DNA of 64,000 nt from Stropharia rugosoannulata (taxonomy: Eukaryota; Basidiomycota; Agaricomycetes; Agaricales; Strophariaceae), in assembly GCA_028532985.1 (NCBI GenBank), contig JANCIK010000001.1, positions 2,604,001-2,668,000 on the forward strand. The letters are read 5' to 3'. The notes beneath the pieces were generated by a model. It searched no databases. It was given only the letters and a program-made list of their open reading frames with translations, and was not told where the DNA came from. The position numbers and the translations under genes were made by a program. Positions 22,424 through 32,607 of the stretch are shown one piece after another. Positions within the stretch are counted from its first letter, which is position 1; every line of letters begins with the position of its first letter.

Positions 22424-23859
22424 ATGTCTTTTCTACGTACCTCCCTCGTTTCTTGTTCCCTGAAGCGCTCTTACGCAACGACCCATGGCTCTGGAAAAAG
22501 GTGGATATGCTTTTGCATCGCACAGTCTATACATTTCACTAATTAACCTACAGTCCCACAGGTTAGCTTCGTACTGAAGCGATTACTCTGCAAGATCTAA
22601 CGACAGCGATAGCTATTGTAATGCTCAACATGGGCGGCCCATCTACCGTCAGTACACCAATAGTCTCTACATACACTTGCAGGCATCTCAACTTGCTCCA
22701 TATAATTAGGTTGAAGAGACGCACGACTTCTTGAAGAACCTCTTCATGGACGGCGACCTCATCCCGCTTCCCTTCCAGAGGTTTCTTGCTCCGGCCATTG
22801 CCCGTCGACGAACGCCCCAAATCGAAAAGCAATATGCTGATATTGGAGGCGGCTCTCCAATTCTTCATTATACCCAGTTGCAAGGCGATGGAATGGCCAA
22901 ACTTCTCGATGAGCTTCATCCGGAAACTGCCCCACATAAAGCATATGTTGCTTTCCGCTACGCTCGACCACTTACAGAAGTGACTGCGCGTCAAATGAAA
23001 GAAGATGGCGTGAAGAGGGCGATTGCATTCACGCAATATCCGCAGTACAGCTGCAGTACGACTGGGAGCAGCTTAAACGAATTGTACAGGAAGAGGAAGA
23101 CCAGTCAACTCGACACCTTTGAATGGAGTGTCATTGACCGATGGGGTACTCACCCAGGATTTATTGAAGTGAGTAACCTAGAATAAAATAAAAAGAGCTT
23201 TCTTCGCCCAGTTGACGATCGCGTAATTTAGGCTGTAGCACAAAACATTGAAGCAGCTCTCTCCAAATTTCCGGTTGAAACGCGCTCAGAGACTGTGTTA
23301 CTTTTTTCAGCTCACTCATTGCCCATGTCTGTTGTAAACCGCGGAGATCCATACATCCTTGAAGTATCGGCGTCGGTGAACGCCGTCATGGACAGACTCG
23401 GCCATTCAAATCCGTATCGTCTGGTATGGCAGTCCCAGGTGGGACCGTCAGCTTGGATGGGTATGCAAACAGGCGAAGCTTTGAAAGGGCTTGCTCGCTT
23501 AGGGAAAAAGCAAGTCGTTCTGGTGCCTATCGCATTTACTAGTGATCACATAGAGACTCTGTATGAACTGGATCTGGAGTATGCAAAAGAGGCCGAAGAG
23601 GTAAGTGTTGCTGTTTCTCTCATTTTGTTCACACTAACTCAATTCTTCCATCTAGCTCGGTGTCGAAGTCCACCGTGCAGCATCTCTCAATGACTCACCT
23701 GTATTCATCAAAGCACTGGCCGACATTGCGGTACAGCATCTCCGGGACTGCTCCGCGGGAAAAGGGCCCACAAGCATTCAAATGAGCCTTCGGTGTCCGG
23801 GATGTACTAACGCAACGTGTGGGCAGCAAAAAGCCTGGTTTGCTGGAAGTGGACAATAG
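22424..23859 (+). CDS. HEM15: Ferrochelatase (mitochondrial)
   Basis: Inserts Fe2+ into protoporphyrin IX, the last step of haem synthesis, at the matrix face of the inner mitochondrial membrane. Exon 1 (22424-22500) encodes a basic, Ser-rich presequence ([20 protein letters not shown]). An 8-nt exon (22554-22561) and a 45-nt intron with a CTAAC branch motif join it to [18 protein letters not shown]. Family blocks follow: [94 protein letters not shown] and [17 protein letters not shown]. The catalytic His in SAHSLP and the Glu in SDHIETLYE are present. The C-terminus has CPGC and a nearby TCG, consistent with the [2Fe-2S] cysteine pattern of many eukaryotic ferrochelatases. Stop at 23857-23859. 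Confidence 0.96.
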
Positions 23860-24147
23860 ATTATATGTATTTTTTAGACTTTTGATCCATTTTGTTCAAC
23901 GTGCTCGGACGCTTTAGCTCTGGAAAAATGGAACAGTATTACGTTGATAATAGCATGGGTTGCGGTGCTAAGTCAGTGTCCTAAGAAATTACTTGCAAGT
24001 TACCAGCGACCGCGATGCCGGCTGAGTCAGCACAACGCACTCAATGGCAGACGCGCTGGTCTCGGAGATGATATCAAGATTCTATAAAGCTAGTCCCCCT
24101 TATTTAAATGATCCCATCCTCTCCTCGTCCAGCATTCATTTCCGACA

Positions 24148-26029
24148 ATGCCTACTACCGTTATCTCAGCCCCAGGCAAGGTTCTGGTTGCTGGAGGCTA
24201 TCTTGTTCTTGAACCCACGTATTCTGGCGTTGTGGTGTCCACATCGTCGCGCTTCTATACCGCTGTTCAAGATGAACCATCGGAGGGGAAGAAAACGATA
24301 CGAGTACGATCTCCTCAATTCATAAATGCGACATGGTCCTACCATGTGTCTCTTGAACCGTCCGTTACTGTCGAAGCGGCCGCACAAGAGTATGTCTTGT
24401 ATTACCACCGCATGTTTTCGTCCAAAACAGTCGTTCATTATGACATTCAAGGACCGGCAAAAACAAATTTGTCCATCTTGCCCTGCAACATACCACAGCC
24501 CTTGCTGTCGAAATCAATGGCCTTGCATCCGTACAAGAATCCCTATCTCGCGCACTCGATATCACCATAATCGGTGATAATGACTTCTACTCCCAACGAG
24601 CAAAAGTATGTTATTGCCGTGCTACTTATGAACCTAGTCTAACTCTTAACTAGCTGGAAGAACTCGGCCTGCCCAGGACAATACACTCGCTGACCAGCAT
24701 ACCCCCGTTCTGCCCTACCGGCGTCCAACTCGCGGATGTGCACAAGACCGGACTTGGATCCTCCGCCGCGCTCATCACGTCGCTGACAGCCGCGCTGCTT
24801 GTCCACTTGGGTGTGATCTCGCACGCATCGCTGTCAGACGATGGGGGCGAAGGACGTCGCCTCGCACATAACCTTGCACAGTTCGTGCATTGTGTCGCGC
24901 AAGGCAAGGTAGGCAGCGGGTTTGATGTATCAGCGGCAGTCTTTGGGAGCCATCTATACACGCGATTCGATCCTTCCGTCATCCAGGCGTTAATGGGAGA
25001 GACCCTTGTGCGTATTCTCGTTCGGCTGCATCTTTCTTAAATTGTTCATTTTTTGTGCAGCCTGAATTATACCCTGTACTCTCTCCGTCCAATGAGGCTT
25101 GGAATTATCGCATAGGAAATTTTAAGCTTCCTCCGTACACCCGAATCATGCTCGCAGACGTAGACACAGGCAGTGATACCCCATCCTTAGTCGGGAAGGT
25201 TCTTAAGTGGCGCAAAGAAAAGAGTGCAGAAGGTGGATCCCCTAATTGTTATACGTGTTTCAAGATAACAATTGTCCTAACATTTTTTGTCCTTGTTTCT
25301 TAAGCTGATGCTCTCTGGACACATCTGAACGAACTCAACCAGTCCCTTGCGCATGTTCTCCTCCACATATCGTACCTTCACGACCAAGACCCCAAGAGCT
25401 ACCAGAGCGCCCTCAAGTACCTCTCAACTTTACGATCGGTGCAGGTGAGCCATCCCGCCATATTAAAAGCGCAGATAATCTCATACACTTATTTACTTAG
25501 TGGGGTGCAAACCCTTCACAGCCGGCGGAAGAGCGACCTGTCGTGAAGGCTCTCTCAGAGGTCCACGAAATTTCTCAGGTTGTATTGACCATCCCGGGAT
25601 AGTCGTTGCAGTTACTGATCAAAAGTTACTGTAGCAAATCCGAGCCAAGATGAGGGAGATGGGTACGTTCTCCGGTGTTCCCATTGAACCCGAGGAGCAA
25701 ACCAGACTTTTGGATTCCTGCATTGCACTGCCTGGAGTAATTGGAGGCGGCGTTCCTGGAGGTAAGTAGTAAAACATCCCAAAGGTTAATCATCTAAATG
25801 ACTGACTTGCTTCTTAGCTGGTGGATATGATGCTATCTGGTTGCTTGTTTGTGATCCGCCGACTTGCGAACCAGACCAATCCCCACTGGAACGCGTCGAA
25901 AACATCTGGAGCCAATACAAAGAGCTTTCTGTGTCTCCTCTTTCCTCCAAAGAAAGTCTTGCTAAGGGTATCCGCCTGGAGTCCGCGGAAGACATACCAG
26001 GACTGGTTTCCATAATCACGCGCTCCTAA
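24148..26029 (+). CDS. ERG8: Phosphomevalonate kinase
   Basis: GHMP kinase that converts mevalonate-5-phosphate to the diphosphate in the sterol/isoprenoid pathway (cytosol). The start at 24148 gives MPTTVISAPGKVLVAGGYLV. Exon 1 ends at 24389 and splices over an intron of about 62 nt to TGKNKFVHLALQHT, which restores the frame. Then come ITIIGDNDFYSQRAKLEEL, the ATP-binding glycine-rich KTGLGSSAALITSLTAALL, HCVAQGKVGSGFDVSAAVFG, and the C-terminal GHMP block GVIGGGVPGAGGYDAIWLLV. The end is GLVSIITRS at 26029. There are at least seven exons. A TATA-like CTATAAAG lies about 60 nt upstream of the ATG. The gene runs in tandem with ferrochelatase and converges on the transporter gene. Confidence 0.95.
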
Positions 26030-26198
26030 GCCAGCCCCGCAATTTTCTACTATGTGATTAATAATTACACAAGCCTCCTATATGCATAGTCCATTTTTTT
26101 GAGTAACTATGTAGAATAGCTATAATAAAATACATCCACGAGTGTCCATTTTTGTGCCTGCTGCTTGCCCCCAACCAGCCAGCACCTCTTCCGACCTT

Positions 26199-28385
26199 CT
26201 ACAGACATATTTTGGCCGATCCTTCTGGAGTCCATGACTTTGAAAGTGCGATAAGGAGAGAAAGAACCATGACAATTACTCCAAATGTGGCGCAGATTAC
26301 GGCAGGAAGCTTGGTAGAGCTGTACCATGGAATATTTTTGTCAATGAGTTTGATATAGCACAGGGCAGGGAAGATGTATGCCAGCGTAGTGGCGGAAACT
26401 CCTCCTGTGATCTCCAGCATGACACCAAGGTCACATGTTACCAATGCCACTGGCGAAAGGCGGGAACTTCAGGTAAGAAGAAACCAGATAACGACAGTTA
26501 TGCGACTTACAGAACATGGAAGCATAGAGTATAGTTGTTGTAAAAAATAGATGCCTTTGAAAATTATATGGTTCGTGTGGAAAGAAGTACTGCTCGATCA
26601 CCTGATAAGTGACGATTAGCCAGAACACAAAGGGTAGGAAGAATGCTTCTTTCACTTCTCTGCAGACAAACAGTTCCAACGGAAGTGTGGTAAACATATT
26701 TAGCCCAAATGCGAAACGCGCGACATTGATCAGCGTGTCATTCTAAAATGGAGAACTAGTTTAGACTCAAACATGTGGAAACAGGCTGCATTCTCTTACT
26801 GGCGGGAAGTTGTTAAGTATGTTTCCCTGTGTCTTGTCCGTGAAGACGATGTATGCTGAGATGGAAAGGGTCATGCATGAAACGAGTGAGATGAAAGTCG
26901 ACACATGGGTCACTTTTGCGAAGCGGTCTAGTGTGGGTGTGCGTAGACTTCCGTAAATTAGAAGTGAATTATGATGGCAGACTGTAATGGGGAGGAACAC
27001 CCGTTGGTACGATCAGCGGCGGCAGTAAGTGGAAAGACTGACCAAAAGCGAAACTGATAACGCCAATCGCCTGGAATATGCCTGGCTCAATTATTGAGAA
27101 CTTCCCTTCCGGGTTTCCCTTTAAAACCGGGGGAACATGTGGGCCTTCTATGAGAACTGCGAAGACGATAATAAGCATGCCGACAAGGGCTAATCCAGAT
27201 GCGCGCGCCAGCTTATGGATGTCGCGGTATAATGAGAGTGGGTAGGAAAAACAAACCGTGCAGAACGCAATGACGAACTGACGGTTTGTAAAGAGCTTGA
27301 GCACGGGTATCGAATATAGCGTGGGGAATACAGAGCGAAGGACTTGGGGTAGTGTATCTCCAATAATTATCCCAAATGCACACATGCCTGTGCCCAGCTT
27401 TAGTAACTAATCATGCAGCGCATGGTTTACGACTTACCTCCAAATGCAAAGGCGAATTGAAAGAAGGAAATTGCTGCACGTCCACTAGAGCCGTAGCATG
27501 AAGACATGATGTCGATGTAAGATCGGCCACCACTTAATTTGGCATTGATGACGATCAGGCGAATAGTCCAGTCTGTAACACCGCATAATACGACGAGGAG
27601 GAAGAGACCCGTGAAGAAACCAGCTTGACGAATCGCATAGGGAAGTCCTTTTTCGGTAATTTAGTGAAGAAAAGGATTGAAACATAAAAATGACTGACCA
27701 ATTATGCCTTTGGATAAATCATTATATATAAATAGGGGCAGAGAGTTTCAAGCTAGTCGACGTACCGGCACCCAATATTGAATTGGCCATGTTCGCTATC
27801 GAATCCAGCATGCCGCCTCCCGCTGTCCTTTTTGCAGCAATTTCCTCCAGGTCAAGCTCCTCTCCCTCGTCCAAAGCTGCGACTCCGTTAGTCATCCCAT
27901 TGAGAAGGTGCATTTCTTGACTCCTCCGGGAAGCGGAGGACTCGAACAAACCGACGAGAAGAGGCATTTGTCTGTCGCGTCGTTGTCGCCGTGGGGTGAC
28001 ACTGCCGCCTTCCAATTCCCTTATATCATCTTCGTCTAACTCGTCTGAATCCTGTTCATATTCTGTGCGAATATAAGTTGGGGGAATGGAAGACATAGCA
28101 GAGATGCTTCATACGTGTCTCGCGGCTTGCAGTTGTTGACCGCAGCAGGGGCGCTATAGTCCTAACTTGAACCTCTTCACTAAAAGTGACACTGTGGGTA
28201 CTTTTGGAGGTTTGCGGAGTAGCGAGGGCGCTAGTGCCCTCCAGATCCTCGTCGTCCGAGTCGCCGGCCGCGAAAAGGGTGTGCGGGGAATGATCAGGGT
28301 GCTCGTCAGGGCCAAGTAAGGGCTGTCTGTGTTCATCGGAGCCGTGCGTGGAGTCTGAGTTTGCGCGTAGGGATGGTTTGAACAT
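26199..28385 (-). CDS. Vacuolar-type amino-acid transporter (AVT/SLC38 family)
   Basis: Amino acid/auxin permease family member; fungal Avt proteins move neutral or acidic amino acids across the vacuolar membrane. The ATG at 28385 gives MFKPSLRANSDSTHGSDEH. The acidic cytosolic N-terminus (LLGPDEHP, GDSDDEDLEG) splices near 28112/28060 to QYEQDSDELDEDDIREL and EGEELDLEEIAAKR. The first helix region is MLDSIANMANSILGAG, the usual start of the transport core. It continues through CAFGIIIGDTLPQVL, FVIAFCTVCFSYPLSLYRDI, SGLALVGMLIIVFAVLIEG, GIFQAIGVISFAFG and a final AVICATFGVIVMVLSLLIAL. There are about 11 helices and at least six exons. The long N-terminus and core are Avt3/Avt6-like; I cannot fix the subclass. 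Confidence 0.9.
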
Positions 28386-28624
28386 AGTTAAAGCAGAATT
28401 ATGAGCGGCACATCGAGGGCCGCGGAAGGGGTGATGGTGAGCCTTGTGGTGAGCGCTGTTGGCAATGCTAAGTGCATGTACACAGCCACTGGGTACCTTA
28501 CGAAAACAAGTACAAATGCGGAAATGGCAGAGCTCAAAATGAGACCTCGGCACGTCTCCGTTTAGTACCTACCTGCAAGCCTACGACACTGGTCTGTCGT
28601 TTCTCCTTCCCCTCCGCCTCCACC

Positions 28625-29897
28625 ATGTTCTCCCCGGCCTTGCCCGCTGCCCTTCTCGCCCTGTCCTTCGTTCATATCGCCCGCGCCGCCCAGCTCGCGG
28701 CGGCGGTTGCTGCTGCGCAGTACGGCCTGACGACAAGCACGGCACTCCCCTTCCCGACCTCCACCCAGTCAAGCACAGACGCACAGAACCTCCTCGTATC
28801 GCAATGGGGCCTGAACAAAGCGCGCATCCAGGACGGCCCGGACAACATCGCCTTCGTCGCTGACCCATTCCCTAACAAGCCCGCCGGCGGCGTTACGCCC
28901 TCGAATACCTCGGGCCCCGTCATGCAAATCACATACCCCGAGGGCAGTTTCTCGCACGACACGGGCGGCGTTCAGTTCTACTCTCTGTGGAACACGACGG
29001 ATGGATCGAGCTTCAACTCGATGATGGTTTCTTACGAGCTGGCCTTTGACTCCGGGTTTGATTGGGTCAAGGGCGGCAAGCTCCCAGGTCTGCGCGGTGG
29101 CCTCAACTCTACTGGATGCTCTGGCGGTAACAAGGCCGATGGTCTTGATTGTTTCAGCTCCCGCCTTATGTGGAGGAAGGGCGGGACGGGCGAGGGTACG
29201 TTTTCTATGTCTTGGCTACGGTCGCAGTGCTTACCAAGTCTTTTTTCTAGTCTACGCATATATCCCGTCCCCTAACAATTTGTGCTCTGAGTCGTCCATC
29301 ATCTGTAACTCAGACTTCGGTATTTCCATCGATCGGGGCTCTTTCACCTTCGTGAGCGGACAGTGGGTACTCTTCTAATTTTTGCCTGCTGCGGAAGCTC
29401 ACGCCTCGCCTGTGTGCTAAAGATGGATGCGCGTCACACAAGTAGTGCAACTTAATAATCCGCCTAACGTCGCCAATGGGCAAATATCCCTCTAGTATGT
29501 CTGATTGTTGACGTTGGTGCTCAACGAAATGACTGACATGTGTTCTAGCTTTAACGATGTTCTAGCGTTACAGCAGAGCGGCCTGCAAATTCGAGCCAGT
29601 AACTCTGTGGTCGCCAATGGATTCTACTTCTCGTGAGCACTCGCCAAATAGGCTATACAGAAACATGACAATCTCACTGTGTTTATATCTAGGACATTCT
29701 TTGGAGGGTCAGATACGAGCTGGGCAACGCCCGTAACTACGCACACGTACTTCCGGAATATTCAGCTATGGGGTAGTTCGTCGCCGTCGAACCTCACAGG
29801 ACAACTTGTCAGCAGTGCTCCTGCGCACAGGTCACCAGTTACGCTATGTTTTAGCTTGCTGACTGTCGTTATCGCGACTTACTTCTATTGTGTATAA
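28625..29897 (+). CDS. PL14-like polysaccharide lyase, secreted, probably GPI-anchored
   Basis: The start at 28625 gives the signal peptide MFSPALPAALLALSFVHIAR. A Ser/Thr-rich segment leads to a jelly-roll lyase domain: QITYPEGSFSHDTGGVQF, SYELAFDSGFDWVKGGKLPG, LRGGLNSTGCSGG and CFSSRLMWRKGGTGE. Over introns it continues to VYAYIPSPNNLCS, ISIDRGSFTFVSGQW, QVVQLNNPPNVANGQISLYF and FYFSTFFGGSDTSWATP. These match the fungal polysaccharide-lyase-14 family, whose studied members cleave glucuronan or alginate-type uronates by beta-elimination. The hydrophobic C-terminus (VTLCFSLLTVVIATYFY) after a small-residue stretch suggests GPI anchoring. The gene is divergent from the transporter, 239 nt apart. 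The true substrate is unknown. Confidence 0.85.
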
Positions 29898-30232
29898 TAC
29901 CTGTTCTTTTGGAGTGGTGGGATTGTAACCACATCATGGACTTATTTATACCCTCACCTCCGATGACACTGTATAAGTCATGTGTAAAATTCATTGTCAT
30001 TCTCAGGATACAAACATTAACATTTACCTATTGATTACCTTACACTTTTATACCCTAACAAAGTACCTACAGCCATACCAATAATGAGTTGTCTTTTTTG
30101 AAGTTTAGCGCCTAGGATCTTATCTTATCACACAGCCGCAAATGGACAAGACGTAATTGGCTCCCCTAAATTTGATTGCTGACTCGTCCATTAACCCGAC
30201 GTACAGACTCTCACCTCCACCTCCACCATCTC
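29898..30232. other. Intergenic
   Basis: About 335 nt of A+T-rich sequence between the PL14 stop and the NAR1 start. No ORF or repeat worth naming. The pyrimidine- and CACC-rich stretch just before 30233 is probably the NAR1 promoter-proximal region. Confidence 0.5.
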
Positions 30233-32137
30233 ATGGCCTTCTCTGGTGCCCTTGTAAGTTTACGCCGTCTAGCCCATGTTGATTAGGCCGAAATTTGCTG
30301 ATTCTGTGGTCGCAGACGCTCACAGACTTAAACGACTTTATCACACCATCACAGGCATGCATTAAGCCGGTAGAACAGGCCAACGGCCCGCCAGCAAAAG
30401 AAGAGGAGCGCGATGCAGGAGCGGCGTCGGTGAGCTACCTTGAATGTGCGATTTGGATGAATGGGTATATCTGACCACCTGTAGACTGAAATCCACATCG
30501 ACTCGAGCGGGGCGTACTATGAAGTGTCCGCATCCTCCGCTGCCACCACCACCGCGCCCAGTAATAAGCTCCACCAGGCCCAGATAAGCCTGAATGACTG
30601 CCTGGCATGCAGGTACATGTGCTCGTACGTCTAATCATATGCAATTACTTACCTGCGCACGCACAGCGGATGCATCACCTCCGCGGAGTCCGTGCTCATC
30701 ACGATGCAGTCGCACGAGGAGGTGCTCTCCGCGCTCGCAGCGAATGCCGCGCTGCCCGACGCCGGCCAGCGCAAGATCCCCGTGCTCTCCGTCGCGCCGC
30801 AGTCGCTCGCCTCACTCGCCACGGCGCTCAACGCGCGCGCTTCCTCGTCCTCGTCTTCATCGGGCGCTGGTGCGCGCGTGACGCTGCGGCAGATTCTGCG
30901 GCGCGTACAGGCGTTCGCGCGGACTGCGCTCGGGTTCGCACACGTGTTCGACACGACGTTCGCGCGGGACGTAGCACTGCGCGAGCACATCGCAGAGTTC
31001 ATGGAGCGGCGCGCGGCGGCGCAGGAGGGGGGCGAGGGCGCGGGGACGGGGACGGCGTTGCCGATGCTCGCGAGCGCGTGCCCGGGGTGGATCTGCTACG
31101 CGGAGAAGGCGCACGCAGAGATGCTGCCGTTCATCGCGCGGACGAAGAGCCCACAGCAGGTGATGGGGACGCTGGTGAAGGCTTGGATGGGCCCCAAGTG
31201 GGGACGGACGTAGGTGGCTTACGGTTTTGGCTTTATGGCTTAGTAAACTAACGATGATCATTCTTATAGACCGGATGGGGTGTACCACGTCACGGTGATG
31301 CCGTGTTATGATAAGAAACTCGAGGCATCTAGGAAGGACTTTTACGACGAGGTGTACTCGACGCGGGATGTTGATTGCGTTATTACTACAGGGGAACTAG
31401 AGCTGCTAATGCGGGAGAAGGGCTGGGATCTGACGGTGCCGGTACCCGGCGAGCTTGATGTGGAGGCATGGAGCGAAAATGAAGAAGAGATGCGGCTTCC
31501 GGAGCTGTTGCAGCACCCGGGGACGTCGTCGGGGTCTTACTTGCACTCAATTATCGGGCACCTGCAGGCGAGGTCTGAGACACCGCTGGTGCTCTCTGTG
31601 AAGATGATTCGGAACGCGGACTATGAGGAATATACGCTTAGAGAGGACAAGACGGACGGGCGGGTGGTATTCAAGGGGGCCAAGTGCTACGGGTTCCGGA
31701 ATCTGCAGAACATCGTGCGCAAGGTGGGGAAGGAGCGCGGGGTGCGGACGACGGGGGGAGCTGCGGGCCGACTAGCCGGGCGGGTGGGGGCGCGGCGGAA
31801 TGGACGGAGAGGGGGTGGAGAGGGCGAGGAGGAGGACAAGTACGAGTACGTGGAGGTGATGGCGTGCCCGGGCGGGTGCGTGAACGGGGGCGGGCAGGTG
31901 AAGCCCGTGGCGTCCACGCGAGACGCGGAGGGGCACGAGCGGGAGTGGGGCGAGACGGGGGTGAAGTGGGGGGACAGGGAGTGGACACGGCAGGTGGAGG
32001 AGACTTACTGGGCTGGGACGGCGGGGACGCGGACGGCGGCGCTGGGGGACACGGTGGTGCGGGCGGTGGGCGGGCAGCTGCGAACGTCGTACGCGGCGGT
32101 GGCGAGCGAGGTGGTGGGACTGGCAGTGAAATGGTAG
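30233..32137 (+). CDS. NAR1: Cytosolic Fe-S cluster assembly factor Nar1
   Basis: Iron-only-hydrogenase-like protein that passes Fe-S clusters from the Cfd1-Nbp35 scaffold to the Cia targeting complex. Exon 1 (MAFSGAL) splices to TLTDLNDFITPSQACIKPVE, which holds the first N-terminal Cys. After two more introns comes LNDCLACSGCITSAES, giving the three remaining ligands of the N-terminal [4Fe-4S] cluster; the CSGC motif is split by an intron (about 30612-30664). The H-cluster-like cysteines lie in SACPGWICYAEK, VTVMPCYDKKLEASRKDFY and VMACPGGCVNGGGQ. The C-terminus ends SEVVGLAVKW at 32137. The coding DNA is strikingly G+C-rich, with a Ser/Ala run (SSSSSSSGAGA) and a Gly/Arg-rich insert near 31790. 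Otherwise the length fits the family. Confidence 0.96.
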
Positions 32138-32172
32138 ATTAGAGAGTAGAGTACATTAGATGGTAATACAGA

Positions 32173-32537
32173 TTAGCGACGGGTGTGCTGGTGGCGTGCG
32201 CCCGGGCCGTTGTACCAGTACTCGCACTCGCGACAGTAGTCGGGGCTGCGGAGGGTGATGGTCTCGGAGGCGTCTGGGCCGAGATACTGCTGGGGGTGAG
32301 CAGGGCAGGGGCAGGGACGGGGAGGAGGAGGACGTACGCGTTTGCAGTGGGGGCAGGCGGAGCAGTTTGTGACGGGGTGGCGGACGGAGAAGATGCAGAA
32401 GCGGTCGTTGCAGTCGTCCTTGCGCAGCTTCTTGGTGATGATGTAGTGGCCGCAGCTGTGCAGCGTGCCTTCGCTGGGGATGGTCAGTGCGCGCACGGGC
32501 AGAGGCAGGGGACGACGGACGTGTGGAGACGGCACAT
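32173..32537 (-). CDS. Small Cys/His-rich protein, function unknown
   Basis: Exons 32537-32521, 32473-32338 and 32286-32173 (or 32289 as the third acceptor) form one frame of about 88 residues. The protein starts MCRLHTEGTLHSCGHYIITK, continues DCNDRFCIFSVRHPVTNCSACPHCKR and YLGPDASETITLRSPDYCRE, and ends in a GARHQHTRR tail. Cysteines occur as single C, CGH, DC, FC, NC, CPHC and YCREC, which looks like one or more zinc sites. I recall this as a common small hypothetical protein type in basidiomycetes and know no function. A longer upstream ORF is low-complexity and is not needed: the ATG at 32537 with a 17-nt first exon gives the family-like start. The stop is 35 nt from the NAR1 stop (convergent), and the start is 70 nt from the TLG2 start (divergent). 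Confidence 0.75.
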
Positions 32538-32607
32538 ACTCGTGCGGGCCCTCTCCCCATCCGCCCCTTTTATCACCCCCGCACAAACAAGGCACGCACA
32601 CTCCTCT

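Noticed and set aside
22562..22594. A 33-nt intron in ferrochelatase
   Set aside because: A 45-nt intron ending at 22606 has a CTAAC branch motif in the right place and yields the expected [12 protein letters not shown], so the shorter version is not needed.
24390..24580. Frameshift in ERG8
   Set aside because: Apparent loss of frame is resolved by a GT-AG intron from 24390 to 24451, which joins to TGKNKFVHLALQH.
22424..26029. Ferrochelatase and phosphomevalonate kinase as a metabolic cluster
   Set aside because: Both are single-copy housekeeping genes with separate promoters. No further isoprenoid, haem or tailoring gene lies nearby.
31671..32142. Overlapping ORFs opposite to and out of frame with NAR1
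   Set aside because: Shadow frames of a G+C-rich coding exon; composition is Pro/Arg- or Gly-rich with no domain.
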